From: Lithobates sylvaticus
Lineage: Eukaryota > Chordata > Amphibia > Anura > Ranidae
Reading direction: 5' to 3'
DNA: 64,000 nt
Assembly (NCBI GenBank): GCA_028564925.1
Contig: CM053034.1
Location: forward strand, 157,143,548 to 157,207,547
Part shown: positions 25,499 through 36,800 of the stretch, piece after piece
Numbering within the stretch: position 1 is the first letter of the stretch
How the letters are laid out: the number at the start of each line of letters is the position of its first letter
Notes under the pieces: generated by a model
The model's input: only the letters and a program-made list of their open reading frames with translations
What the model was told of the DNA's origin: nothing
Database searches by the model: none
Program-made: the position numbers and the translations under genes

Positions 25499-26121
25499 CC
25501 CTTCCCTAGCCCCCTAGTGGTTAACCCCTTCACTGCCAGTGTCATTTTTACAGTAATCAGTGCAATTTAATCGCACCGATCGCTGTAAAATGACAATGGT
25601 CCCAAAAATGTATCAAAATTGTCCGACGTGTCCGCCATAATGTCGCAGTCACGATAAAAATCACAGATCGCTGCCATTACTAGTAAAACAAAATTATTAA
25701 TAAAAATGCCATAAAACTATCCCCTATTTTGTAAACGCTATAACTTTTGCGCAAACCAATCAATAATCGCTTATTGCTATTTTTTTTACCAAAAATATGT
25801 AGAAGAATACGTATCGGCCTAAACTGAGGAAAAAAATGATTTTTTTAATACATTTTTGGGGGATATTTATTATAGCAAAAAGTAAAAAATATGCGTTTTT
25901 TTCAAAATTGCTCTTTTTTTTGTTTATAGCGCAGAAAATAAACACCGCAGAGGTGATCAAATACCACCAAAAGAAAGCTCTATTTGTTGGAAAAAAAGGA
26001 CGTAAATTTTGTTTGGGAGCCACGTCGCACGACCACACAATTGTCAGTTAAAGCGACGCAGTGCCGAATCGCAAAAAGTGATTTGGTCTTAAGCCAGCAA
26101 AATCGTCCGGTCTGAAAGTGA

Positions 26122-26470
26122 TTAAAGTGGTTGTAAAGGCTGAAGATTTTTTACCTTCACACATTCCAGGCTTATCACTCCTGATTGGCTAAAATGCAGC
26201 AGCAGGAGCCATAGGCTCCCGCTGCTGTCAACCACAGCCAGTGAGGTGGGAGCGGGTCTGAGCCGTGCTCCCTTTGTTTTATGGATACAGAGAGCTGGAC
26301 CGGGAGCGAGCACGCACGAGTGCCCCTATAGCAGGCGGCGTGCTATAGGGGCACGTAGGCAAGGGGAGGGGCCCAGAGTGCCAGCTGGGGACCCAAGAAG
26401 AGGAGGATTGGTGCTGCTCTGTGAAAAACCACTGCACAGAGCAGGTAAATATAACCTTTATTTTTTCTAT
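26122..26470 (+). mobile_element. Family F MITE, TTAAAGTGGTTGTAAAGG type
   Basis: It starts TTAAAGTGGTTGTAAAGG at the TTAA that also ends the family B copy. Inside are an inverted pair around CCCCTATAGCA/TGCTATAGGGGC (26321-26353) and CACTGCACAGAGCAGGTAAATATAACC near the end. The right terminus is not clear. Confidence 0.55.
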
Positions 26471-26516
26471 TTCCTTTTCAATCACTGTAAGAATTGCATA
26501 CACTTTCAGCACATAG

Positions 26517-26990
26517 ACCACTTGCCGACCAGCCACAGTATATATACTGAAGCAGGTCGGCTCTCCTGTACAAACCGACGTACCCGTACATCGATACGTG
26601 CATGTTAAACTGCGGGCACGCGCACGACACCGTCCTCTGCTTGCCGGGAGCGTGCCCGCGGGTCCAGCGGACTCGATGTCCGCCAGCTACCCGCAATCGA
26701 GGTGAGGAGAGGCAGAACAGGGAACTGCCTATGTAAATAAGGCAGATCCCCATTCTGACAGGGACAACTCTGAGATCTGTTGTTCCTAGTGATCAGGAAC
26801 AGCGATCTCTTTGTTGTCCCAGGCAGCCCAGCCCCCACACAGTTAGAACACATCCAGGGAACACAGTTAACCCCTTGATCGACCCTAGTGTTAACCACTT
26901 CCCTGCCAGTGTCATTTATACATTGATCAGTACGTTTTTATAACACTGATCAATGTAACAATGTCACTGGTCCCCAAAAAGCCATACTAG
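26517..26990 (-). mobile_element. Family B MITE, GC-rich half only
   Basis: GACCACTTGCCGACCAGCC opens a reverse family B copy. The sequence follows the family through GTTAACCACTTCCCTGCC and TGTCACTGGTCCCC, then stops shortly before the long family A element at 27016. Confidence 0.6.
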
Positions 26991-27221
26991 TGGGTGGGAT
27001 AGACCAGCAGCCTAAAGCCTCATACACACGAGCGGATTGTGGGCCAACAAAACTGTGGACTTTTGTCCAAAGGGCGTTGGCCCAAACTTGTCTTGCATAC
27101 AAACGGCAAGGAATTGTCGGCCAACAAGTGACGTACTACGTGGTTTTTCAGCTCTTTAGTGCCACCCTTTGGGCTCCTTCTGACAATTTCGTGTTAGCAG
27201 ACGTTTGGTGAGTGTTGATAT

Positions 27222-27333
27222 GCGCTTTTTATTTCGCACTTTTCAGTTCGCGCTTTTCCTTTTGCGCTTTTCATTTAGCGATTTTCATTTTGCGATTTTC
27301 ATTTTGCACTTTTCATTTCGTACTTTTCAGTTT
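27222..27333. repeat. Degenerate 14-15-bp tandem array (TTTTCATTTCGC type)
   Basis: About seven imperfect units of the form GCGCTTTTCATTT, GCGATTTTCATTTT and GCACTTTTCATTTC lie in the left part of the long family A relative. Confidence 0.75.
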
Positions 27334-27773
27334 GTTTCTGAACGGCTGTTCGTCAACCAGACATGTTACGGAATTGGAGGAGATAACGTGTTATTTGTTA
27401 TTGGCTTTGGAATTATTGCTTTGACTTTATTTTTTTGGTTGAATAATGATTTAATTTGGTATATTTTCTCGTTTTTTGGATGCATATAATGCACTTTTTG
27501 GTTAAGTTCTATTGCACTTGTAGTTTGGACCTGTAGTGCAAAGTGGATTTGCCTTTCCTAAATAACTCCCTATGTGTTTTACTTCAAATGACAGTTTGGG
27601 AGTAGGCAGTGACATTTTAAAAAATACAATGTAAAATTAACAAGGAACACCAACATAGTTGTATCTTTGATCTTAAAAACTACGGTATAATGGTGTTGTG
27701 GTAACTTGCCCAAATAATAATAAAAAAATAATAATAATATAATAATATATATATAAAAAAAAGCATAATAATA

Positions 27774-28775
27774 TTAGACCGGACCAATTTGCAGCCAAAG
27801 GACCAGGCCCCTTTTTGCGATTCGGCACTGCGTCGCTTTAACTGACAATTGCGCGGTCGTGCGACGTGGCTCCCAAACAAAATTGACGTCCTTTTTTTCC
27901 CACAAATAGAGCTTTCTTTTGGTGGTATTTGATCGCCCCTGCGGTTTTTATTTTTTGCGCTATAAACAAAAATAGAGCGACAATTTAAAAAAAAATGCAT
28001 TATTTTTTATTTTTTGCTATAATAAATATCCCCCAAAATATATAAAAAAACATTTTTTTTCCTCAGTTTAGGCCGATACGTATTCTTCTACATATTTTTG
28101 GTAAAAAAAATCGCAATAAGCGATTATTGATCGGTTTGCGCAGAAGTTATAGCGTTTACAAGATAGGGGATAGTTTTATAGCATTTTTATTAATAATTTT
28201 TTTTTTATTATTAATGGCGGAGATCTGCGATTTTTTTTGTGACTGCGACATTTTGGCGGACACATCGGACATTTTTGACACATTTTTGGGACCATTGTCA
28301 TTTTTACAGCAATTAATGCATTTAAATGCATTGATTTCTGTATAAATGACACTGGCAGTTTAGGAGTTAACCACAAGGTGGCAGTGTAGGGGTTAAGTAG
28401 GCCTAGGGGGGTGTTTTTTTTTTACTACTGTGGGGGGGCGTGGCTGTCAGCTAGTGAATGCTGATCTCTGCTCCAATCACAGGGAGCAGAGATCGGCGTC
28501 ACTAGTTGCTAGGCAGAACGGGGAGATGCTGTTTATCTCGGCATCTCCCCGTTTAGCCGCTCCGTGAGACGATCGCGGGAGTCCCCGCGGCGATCGAGTC
28601 CGTGGGGACCGCGGCCGGACTCACGGGGGGTCCCGACCGGCGTGGGAGCGCGCCGCTCCCGGCGCGCTCCCGATGGCACGGACAGGCTAAAGGAGGGATG
28701 TATATATACGCCCTCCTGCCTGTACGTGCCATTCTGTCGACGTATATCGTCGTGCGCCGGTCGGCAAGTGGTTAA
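27774..28775 (+). mobile_element. Family B MITE nested in the long family A relative
   Basis: A near full-length forward copy ending GGTCGGCAAGTGGTTAA at 28759-28775. The core CTTTCTTTTGGTGGTATTTG is at 27911-27930. The left terminus is worn (TTAGACCGGACC). The GC-rich last 250 bp is typical of the family. Confidence 0.75.
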
Positions 28776-29121
28776 AGAAGAGAACGCTGCATTTCAAGAT
28801 TTCATAATTTGCCACGCCATGAATGTTAATTCTCCATTACAAACACTAGTTTTACAAGACCGACCGCTTCCGGCTCGTCCTTGCTTCCGAGCATGCGTGT
28901 TTGTACTTTGGACTTTTGTCCAATGGACTTGTGTACACACGCTCGGAAAATCCGACAACAGATATTTGCCCACGGAAAATTTTAAAACCTGCCATCCAAC
29001 ATTTGTCCACGGAAAATCCGACAACAATTGTCCGAGCATACACACACGGTCGGATTTTCCGTCAACAGCTTGTCATCACACATTTCCCGTCTGAAAATTT
29101 GATTGTGTGTATGAGGCTTAA

Positions 29122-29635
29122 GATGCCCAATACCTCCCACTACAGCCAGCGGTGACATAACTATGTTGCCACTGGTACAAAAAAACTACAATGAGGATGT
29201 TACACCACCAGTGGTGTGGGGAAGTAGCGGGCACAGTGGCCACCAGTCTTACAAACAAGTTTTGCAGTGGCTGCAGCACTAGATTTCTTGAAGGCAATTC
29301 TGAACCTTCTTTAAAATTGCTGCTTAGAGTTCAGGTTTAAAGTATTACAGACAAAACTTTTATTGGAGAGAGATTAGAACTATTGTCAGGTTTTTATTGC
29401 TGCCTGTGCCCCGTTGGGGAAATTAACCCTCTGTTTGTCCTGTTAAAGTGAAAGAAAATTAAAAATTTTGGGTTGTCCCCAGAATCTTTCAATGGGAACA
29501 CTAGTTCTGGTGACAACCAGGGACTCCCTCACTTTGGAGGGATTTCCTCTCACTTTCTGTTCTGGCTATGAGGAAGGAAGAGAAAAGAAAGCTCCCCAAT
29601 GGGAAACAGATGGCAAAAAAAATAAAATGGACAGG
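29122..29635. other. No recognisable feature
   Basis: Ordinary sequence without supported frames or repeat ends. Confidence 0.4.
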
Positions 29636-29638
29636 AGT

Positions 29639-29900
29639 TTTAAAGAGGAAGTAAACTCTCTTAAAAAAAACGAAAAAATAATAAAAACCTGCAAGACAAA
29701 GGCATAATTAGCTAGTATGCATAGCATACTAGCTAATTATGTATAAGTTACCTGAGATCGAAGCCCCGGCATCGGTCATCTTCTCCCCCTCCGACATGTT
29801 CTCCCGCAGTGACTTCCGGGTATCGCGGCTCCGGCGCTGTGATTTGCCAGAGCCGCGATGCCGTCACTCTGCGCATGCGCACGAGAGCGGCACAGTTAAA
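29639..29900 (-). mobile_element. Family C MITE, partial, reverse
   Basis: TTTTAAAGAGGAAGTAAACTC opens it (compare the right end of the 25038-25498 copy), followed by the GCTAGTATGCATAGCATACTAGC palindrome and a CpG-rich CGCGGCTCCGGCGC segment. The other end is missing. Confidence 0.6.
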
Positions 29901-30110
29901 AAATTTTTTTACCATTGCTTTTTTTTGCCCCCCCTTACGCTATCCAAAATGTAAAAACTTTGGCAACAAAATAGCGGCAAATGGCTACAGTGTCTCTGAA
30001 GCTACTGACCTCTTGTAATTTTCACGCACTACAGTCACTATAGAATGGCACAAAAAGACAATATGCAGTGAGCAGCAGTTCTCCCTGCTGGCATACCTTG
30101 GTAATAATGG
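29901..30110. other. Spacer, nothing recognised
   Basis: No supportable feature. Confidence 0.35.
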
Positions 30111-30116
30111 GCATAA

Positions 30117-30252
30117 TAGCTCAAGCTAGTGTGCGGGGACCGCCCTGTCATCTGCCGACTCAGCGGGGATCAACGGAGCGATCCCTGCTGAGCAAGCGGG
30201 TGTTCACGGGGCGGATCATTACGGATCCGTCCCGTGTGAAAAGGGCCTAATA
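30117..30252. mobile_element. Family D MITE fragment
   Basis: GGGGACCGCCCTGTCATC, GGCGGATCATTACGGATCCG and the end CGTGTGAAAAGGGCCTAA match the family D element at 49107-49507. Just after it, a phrase like TAATAGAAATGTGCATGTAAGAA is repeated three times (30248-30330). Confidence 0.65.
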
Positions 30253-30439
30253 GAAATGTGCATGTAAGAAGACATTTGGCTAATAGAAATATGCATGTCA
30301 GAAAACGTTTGGCTAATAGAAATGATCATGCGTGCATACATTTTCACAGAACGGCCAACAGGAATGCGATTGGGCGCAGGAATATATGCGAACAGGCGCG
30401 CACATGATGTATCTTGGTGCCAGATGGACTATTTAGAGA

Positions 30440-30818
30440 GGGAGTCCGGCAAATTTTTTTTTTAAAAAAAGTCAGCGGCTACTAATACTGCAGCTGCTGA
30501 CTTTTAAATATGGACACTCACCTGCTGTCCAGCACGCGCGCGATGTCGGCACCCGAAGCCGTTCTGTTGATCGGCTCTTGGGTGCTGCCGCCGCCATCTT
30601 CAGTATGGGAATCAGGAAGTGAAGCCTTGCGGCTTCACTTCCCGGTTCCCTACAGAGTTACGCTGCGCAATAAGGGCGGTCCCTGCTGTCTCTGGGATCC
30701 GTGTGTACAGGTATCTGCACCCCCATCCCCCCTGAAAGGTGCCAATTGTGGCACCGGAGGGGGGGAGGGTTCCGATAAGCGGAAGTTCAACTTTAGGGTG
30801 GAGCTCCGCTTAAAGGAT
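30440..30818. mobile_element. Probable MITE (GCAGCTGCTGACTTT type)
   Basis: AAAGTCAGCGGCTACTAATA and CTGCAGCTGCTGACTTT form an inverted pair near the left, a GAAGTGAAGCC/GGCTTCACTTCC palindrome lies in the middle, and GCGGAAGTTCAACTT / GAGCTCCGCTTAA near the right. I recognise the phrasing as a frequent ranid repeat but cannot fix the boundaries. Confidence 0.4.
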
Positions 30819-32046
30819 GCTTCTGCCTGTGCTCTATGCGGACTGGTCTTCAGCTTTCCCTGTGTCCTGTGTACCTCCAGTGTGTTCCCTTGGTTGCTGA
30901 CCCGGCTTGCTCCTGACCTGATATCAGATCCTGCTTCTTTCTTGTCGTTAGTTTCTGACCCTGCTCGTTCCTGACTTTGGCTCTGCTCCTGATTTGGTAC
31001 CTCATTGCCCTCCTGTTGATGACCCTGGCTATCCGATGACCACGTTCCTGCCTCTGATCCTGACTTACTGCCCTGCTCGAGTGTCTGCCCGGCTGTCTGC
31101 TGCTGCATTTCTGCACCACGCTGAACGTTCATGCTGCAAATCTGCTGAGAGCTCTGACCAGCTACACACCCTGGCCCTGCAGCGCAAGTGGAGTGCTTCC
31201 TTAACCTCAGCTAAACTGCTGTGCCCGGCTACAGTTCCAGATCTGATGATTCTCCTGCTGCCTTGGAACCGCATCTCCTGCTGGAAGTTCCCTGACATAC
31301 ATCTGCAGGCACTCATGTTCCCTCGATCCCTTGGCGCCCTCTGTTTCACTTCCAGTAGAGCCTGGGCTGGAGATACAAGAAAGGCCGACCTCGTCATTTC
31401 AGACTCTGCTCAGGTATGTGACAACAGCCCTTTATTAAACCAAATTGTATAAATGACATACTGTATACAAACAACAGTAAGTACAGTGTGAAAATTTGGA
31501 GCCCCAAGGTCCTCGTAGGCACCACTACTTCAAGTACCTGCTTAACCAAACATAGGCCTCCAGCCGCAACGCACCAACTCAGAAACAACACCATTACTAG
31601 CAGATACAACTCAAACAAACTACAGGGAGCCTTACCCAAGATGGGTCCCTACCAATGTACATTTATCAAATAAACACATACAAGGACCTTGTACCCCGCC
31701 AGCTGCCATGACAGGCCACCAAGGGAAGTGGCCCAACAATTGTCCAAGAACTTAACCACAAAAAGGGGAGGGAGGGTGGGAAGTTGTCCTGACGCAGCCT
31801 CTCTCCTGAGTGAAGACCTCACCAGGATCCTCCTACTGGTCTACCCCTGCAGCCCCTTCCGTTTCCTCCACTCCACCAATCTGGTAGCTGTTACCTTATT
31901 ATTTACTTTAAAACCTACCTAACAACTCCTACTGATGCAAACCCCCTTTTAACCCTGTCATGCCGGCCCGCCGTCTAGGTTTGTTTATCCTTACACCAGG
32001 CCTTTCTACCCTATTGTCTCACGTAGATCACTACTAACGAGCAGAC
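30819..32046. other. Unclassified repeat-like region, CCTGAC-rich
   Basis: Between 30880 and 31080 there are many CTCCTGACC, TTCCTGACT and CTGACCCTG phrases. Open frames occur on both strands through this stretch (to 160 codons) because the phrase is a degenerate repeat, not because of coding. The part after 31400 carries CCTTTATTAAACC and similar wording, possibly the end of an old retroelement of unknown type. Confidence 0.3.
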
Positions 32047-32049
32047 TAA

Positions 32050-32472
32050 AGCCCCATACACACGCTCGGATTATCCGAGGACCAGGTCCGTCGGATCATG
32101 TCCGTCGTACTTTGTCCAAAGTGGGTTTTGCGTACACACGGTCGGACAAAGTTGTCGGAAAATCCGATCATTCTGAACGTGGTGACGTTTTGCCTACGAC
32201 GGGACTACGTAGAGGCTAGTAGCCAATAGCTTTGGTCTTGTAATGTTATCTGAGCATGCGTAGCACTTTGGCCGTCGGAATTCGCTACACACGATCGGAT
32301 TTGGTGTGATCGGACTTTGTTGTCAAAAAATCTATCCAGCAGGAGATAGGACTTTGTCCGTCAGGCAATCCGATGGAAACTGTCCGATGGTGCCTACACA
32401 CGGTCGGAATTTTCGACAACATTGTCCGATGGGACAGAATCCATCGGAAAATCCGAGCGTGTGTATGGGGCT
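32050..32472. mobile_element. Family A MITE (TAA target)
   Basis: AGCCCCATACACACGCTCGG and its inverted partner, flanked by TAA (32047-32049 and 32473-32475). 423 bp. No coding capacity. Confidence 0.85.
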
Positions 32473-32474
32473 TA

Positions 32475-32822
32475 AGGCTGGCCCTACACGGAGCAAATTT
32501 CTTTCCTGCAAACATGAGTTGCAGGAAAGAAATTAGCTTGATTCCCCCATCAACACAGGCAGTGTTGATGTGGGAATCCCTCCTGCCAGGCCATTGTCTT
32601 CTGTCTGTGGGGGGGGGGGCGTCCCTGCTGGGAGAAGACAGTGATTATTGCTAGCGGCTATAGCAGCTACTAGCGATAATCGCAAGAGGATTCGGCAGGC
32701 TAGTTGTACCTAAGTTGATTGATCGATCAACTTGGTACATTTAGCCTGTCCATTAATGGTTTGAATCTCGGCTGGTTCCTGCTGAACCGGCTGAGATTCG
32801 AACGGTGTATGTCCGGCTTTAG
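32475..32822. mobile_element. MITE with GGCTGGCCCTACAC ends
   Basis: AAGGCTGGCCCTACACGG at the left and CGGTGTATGTCCGGCTTTA at the right are imperfect inverted copies. Inside are several perfect short hairpins, such as TTTCTTTCCTGCAA/TTGCAGGAAAGAAA and GATTGATCGATCAA. It directly abuts the family A element. Confidence 0.55.
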
Positions 32823-34000
32823 AAACTCCCGGAATGCCCCTTGCAGGCAGACATTGAAAGAGTATGCCTAGGCACTGTCACATGAGCACAGCTGAGAATA
32901 TATATCTTCTTTAAAAATTTGTAAACACATGCTTGCATTAGCCATGAATGGGTTAAAAATATACTTGGCAAAGTGACCTTTGCATCAAATCCTAAATTCC
33001 TTTGGTGCCCAGGATTTCTACAAGTCTCTTTATAATTCTTCTTGCTAGCCTCCTATGTTCACCATATAAAGAGAACCCATTGTCTGATATCCGAAGTACT
33101 GGCTTTGCATATTAGTCAGCTTGCTTGAGAACGGTAGAGGGGACAAGGGGTCAGAGTGTGAAATGCTTGCTTATTTCTCATGCAAATAGATTTGGCAGAG
33201 ACATGAATGGGGATACTTAGCATGGAGTACACAGTGTTCTGCATTTAGGTTGCTGTGTGCTCGATACTCGATATATTACTGTAAACTACAAGCCACATCT
33301 AAAGCCAAAACTTCGTTTTTCATGAGTACATTAGGGAATAGTTAAAACTCCATTTTTTTTTGCCATCTTTGACGTATTCAGGAGATTTCACTTCCTGTAG
33401 ACCCAACAGTTCTCCTCATCCTTCCTCTTCCCACATTGTCCCCTCTACTGGCCAATTTGGTTGTAATAAAATTCCTGCGCAACCCTCTGAAAAGTCTCAT
33501 CATCCAAACTGCTGTGCCTGTGCTTCTGCTACCACCAGTACCTGCAGTCCTCCTTTTTATGTGTAGCATGACCCCCTAAGAGGCTGCTTGGATTTACCTG
33601 CTCATGTGCACTGCCATGACCTGATGAACATTCCAACTCACTTGACACTCTGGGTTCAGACATCTTTGCACCACTTCAAAGCAATAAGTCAGACAACTCT
33701 GTGCATTTATATTCTGATAATGTTTACTAGGACAGTTCAAAGAAGATATTTTCACACAGATGAGGTAATAGATGTGCTGAGTTTTAGTCAAGAGCAGCAA
33801 CTCAGTAAAGGAATTCCTCCTAATAACACAAGTCAAGATATTTGCAGATAAAAGGTCTATTATGAACACATGTACAGTGGAGTACTGCTTGCACCTGAAA
33901 GAATAAACAAGGTTAAAGGGTTATACTGACACACTTCTAATAGGGGAAACCTCTCCCAACCTATAAACCTTAAACCCTAATGAGAGGTCAGAATTAATGA
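32823..34000. other. No recognisable gene or element
   Basis: No supported reading frame or repeat boundary over this stretch. Confidence 0.4.
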
Positions 34001-34008
34001 CAATGGTA

Positions 34009-34944
34009 TAGACATGTGCACAACAAAAAAAATTGTTTATTTTCGTTTCGTTTTTTTTTTTTTCGTTTCCGAAAAAAATTCGTTTTTTTTCGTTTAGTTT
34101 TTTTCGTTTCCGTCGATTCGTAACGATTCGTACATTCGTAAGTCGTCGGTGTTCGGATTCGTAACGATTCGTACATTCGTAAGTCGTCGGTGTTCGGATT
34201 CGTAACGATTCGTACATTCGTAAGAGTTATTTTATTTTTTCGTTGATTCGTTTTTTTTCGTTAGTTTAATTTTCGGACGCATTCGTATTTATTCGTACAT
34301 TCGTAACATTTGTAACATTCGTAGATTCGTAATCGGAGCATAATTCATAATTTTATGTAATGTGTATGCTATTATTACATTTTAATAATTTACACATCGA
34401 AAAAAAAAAGTTACGAATCGAAAAAAAAAGTTACAAATCGAAAAAAAAGTTACGAATGTACAAATTGTTTTGTTCAATAGAGACAGAGAAAATTACAAAT
34501 CGAAAAAAAAAAAAAAAAGTTACGAATCGAAAAAAAAAATTACGAATCGAAAAAAAAAAGTTACGAATTTACGAATGTACAAATTTTTTTGTTCAATCCA
34601 TTCGAAGCACGTTTAGCAGCACCATTGTAAGGGACACGGAAAATTACCAATTCAACAAAAAAAAAAGTTACGAATGTACGAATTTTTTTTTCGTTCGTTT
34701 TCGTTTTTTTTCGGATTTTCTTCATTAGTACATTCGTTGCTTTCAATTAGTTTTTTTCGGATTTTCGTTGTTTTTCGGATTCGTTCGATTCGAATGATTC
34801 GTTAATCGGATTCGTACGATTTGAACGATTCGTTATTCGGATTTGTACGATTCGAACGATTCGTTCATTCGTACGAAAACGAACGAAGAAAATAACGCAA
34901 AAAAAAGAAAAACGAAAAAAAACGAAACGAATTGCACATGTCTA
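34009..34944. mobile_element. TTCG-rich hAT element, 8-bp duplication
   Basis: TAGACATGTGCA and TGCACATGTCTA bound 936 bp. CAATGGTA is duplicated exactly (34001-34008 and 34945-34952), placing it in hAT. The interior is built almost wholly of ATTCGTA, GATTCGTAC, TTTTTTTTCG and their complements, and includes tandem units of about 54 bp near 34110-34220. A short piece with CGAAGCACGTTTAGCAGCAC is shared with the 60-kb copy, which lies in the opposite orientation. Confidence 0.85.
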
Positions 34945-34952
34945 CAATGGTA

Positions 34953-35745
34953 TAAGGGTCCTTGTAGCAGTAATGACAGCAATGTCCCCGTTGCAGATCT
35001 GATGGTCTTCACCGGCACGTAGGAGCTCATTAATTGTATCCAATAAGGTGTCAAGCAATAAGATTACTTGAAATGGGAGAGGCTAAAGGTGTCTATGCAC
35101 AGTGTTCAAGAGAGGTTCAGTAAAGTATTCCCAAGGTAAAGATGTCTGTGCAAAGTGTCCCAGTAAAACTGTAAGAAAGGATTTGTAAAGGTAAGCGATT
35201 GCCCTCTCACCAATGACCAGGCCAATGTAATGCCTTCCGGACAGCAGCCCCTGAAGCAACATATGTGCAGCGGATCCGCCGTTCTGATCTCCTGATGCAA
35301 AGCGTAGAACACAGGTTGGCAGGCGATCAAAGTGCTGCTGGATGGATGTCCGACGAACAGCATGCAGTGCTAGGCCCCTCACATCCGGGTTGGAATGTTT
35401 ACACCGCGTGGTAGGCCGCAACCTCTCTCTCCATGCACGGAGAGGTCCGTCTTGTGTCAGGCCCAAAAGATAGGGCAGGGCTTTGGCTTCTTGTATAGTT
35501 CCTCCCAGCAATCTCTCAGATGGCAGCCAAGATCCTTGGGTTGTGTAGTTCAGGTACCGGGTCATGCAAAGCAATTATCAGTCTGTACAACTATTCGTCC
35601 CACAATCCCTTTAGCTTGGCTCACTAATATGATGCCAATTGATAACACTGAGCACTAGAGGGACATGCAATGCATAGAAATACCTGAGGAACACTGTACT
35701 TTATAATTGTACTCCACATTGCTATACATGGATCCTCACTCTGGC
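34953..35745. other. Region with a 163-codon open frame, no recognised product
   Basis: The minus strand at 35574-35083 is open for 163 codons from an ATG. It contains no motif I recognise, no signal peptide and no compositional bias. It could be a chance frame in an old repeat, a retroelement leader region or an unknown exon. Nothing around it (no CpG island, no spliced partner) favours a host gene. Confidence 0.2.
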
Positions 35746-35859
35746 CCTACTAGCAGTGTTGCCAACCGCCCGTAGATTTACGGACAGCCCGTAAAAACCA
35801 GGTGTTTTTCGGGTGTCCGTAAATGTCCATAGCTGCAAATATATGCCATTAAAAAAGAT

Positions 35860-36330
35860 AGTAGTGGCGGCGGGTCAGAACTGCGCATGCGCAGTTTGTG
35901 GAAATCGACGAGAAGTTCCGAACTTCCGATCCACGAGCGCTGCCTCTGCCCGCCGTCACCGCGCAACATTACGCGATGATGTCAGCCGCGCCGCCCGTGA
36001 CCCGCCAGACTTAAAAAAAGCAGGAGCTGAGGGCCTGGGCGGATGGACAGAGGATGGTCAGAGCCGGAGAGAGGAGCCTCGTGTTTGAGTCAGTTCAGTT
36101 GAGGACAGTGCAGACTTCTGACGTGAGCCTTTAACCTGCCCAGCCACTACACTACAGAGACACACACAGATTGCCCTGGTCGGTGTCGGACAGAACAGTG
36201 AGGGGCTGTCTGCACTGCATCTCTCTCTCTCTCTCTCTCTCTGGATAGGGGGTAAAAAAGACAGAGAGTAGGGGACAGTCACAGTGTTCTCCTCTGCTGC
36301 TCAATATGAAGGGGACAGAGGAGGAAACTA
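35860..36330. promoter_or_regulatory. GC/CpG-rich leader of the hAT element, possible promoter
   Basis: CpG-dense sequence with GCGCATGCGCAG (35884-35895, an NRF1-type palindrome), then a purine-rich stretch and a (CT)n tract at 36221-36242, just before the first ATG of the minisatellite frame (36306). hAT elements often place a promoter near the 5' terminus. No TATA box is obvious. Promoter function is inference. Confidence 0.35.
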
Positions 36331-36683
36331 CCATATCCGCAGCCTCTCTGACCATCTCCTGTGTCATCATGTCCGCGGCCTCTCTGACCATCTCCTGTGT
36401 CATCATGTCTGCAGCCTCTCTGACCATCTCCTGCGTCATGTCCGCAGCCTCTCTGACCATCTCCTGTGTCATGTCCGCAGCCTCTCTGACCATCTCCTGC
36501 GTCATGTCCGCAGCCTCTCTGACCATCTCCTGCGTCATGTCCGCAGCCTCTCTGACCATCTCCTGTGTCATGTCCGCAGCCTCTCTGACCATCTCCTGTG
36601 TCATGTCCGCAGCCTCTCTGACCATCTCCTGTGTCATGTCTGCAGCCTCTAACCATCTCTTGTGTCATGTCTGCAGCCTCTAA
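36306..36683 (+). other. Open frame through the minisatellite (MSAASLTISCV repeats)
   Basis: From the ATG at 36306 the frame reads MKGTEEETTISAASLTISCV and then repeats an 11-residue unit MSAASLTISCV in the 33-bp units. It runs out once the 31-bp units begin, because those are not a multiple of three. The other strand is open as well (about 161 codons, MTQEMVREAAD repeats). Both are most simply consequences of a multiple-of-three repeat. There is no known domain. Confidence 0.3.
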
Positions 36684-36800
36684 CCATCTCTTGTGTCATG
36701 TCTACAGCCTCTAACCATCTCTAGTATCATGTCTACAGCCTCTAACCATCTCTTGTATCATGTCTACAGCCTCTAACCATCTCTTGTATCATGTCTACAG
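36336..36800 (+). repeat. Minisatellite, 14 units of 36, 33 and 31 bp
   Basis: Fourteen copies of GCAGCCTCTCTGACCATCTC followed by a variable CTGTGTCATGTCC-type part. Units 1-2 are 36 bp (an added ATC), units 3-9 are 33 bp and units 10-14 are 31 bp (CTG reduced to A). Size classes are grouped, so each variant was amplified in turn. Confidence 0.92.

Larger units (their letters stand above)
24286..26125 (-). mobile_element. Family B MITE with two nested MITEs
   Basis: TTAA at 24286-24289 and 26122-26125 bound a reverse family B element. Its GC-rich end comes first and its TTTTTTACCAAAAATATG, GCGCAGAAAATAAACACC and GGTGATCAAATACCACC blocks last. A family A element (24611-25036) and a family C element (25038-25498) sit side by side inside it. 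Removing both restores an uninterrupted family B body. Confidence 0.75.
27016..29118. mobile_element. Long family A relative with a nested family B MITE
   Basis: AGCCTCATACACACGAGCGG at the left and GATTGTGTGTATGAGGCT at the right are diverged family A ends, flanked by TAA (27013-27015 and 29119-29121). After removing the family B insertion (27774-28775) the element is still about 1.1 kb, more than twice the usual length. The extra part holds a degenerate 15-bp array (27222-27333) and AT-rich sequence. No transposase motif was found in it. Confidence 0.65.

Noticed and set aside
28540-28720. CpG-rich segments as gene CpG islands (also at 12680-12870, 20390-20520, 24410-24470)
   Set aside because: They are the standard GC-rich part of family B and B2 MITEs and recur in each copy.
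30510-31452. Overlapping frames of 150-160 codons on both strands
   Set aside because: They run through a degenerate CCTGAC-rich repeat and a MITE-like segment. No domain or splice context supports coding.
36336-36800. Array of similar units that might be taken for a CRISPR
   Set aside because: Units are contiguous without unique spacers, fall into length classes and lie inside a vertebrate hAT element. It is a minisatellite.
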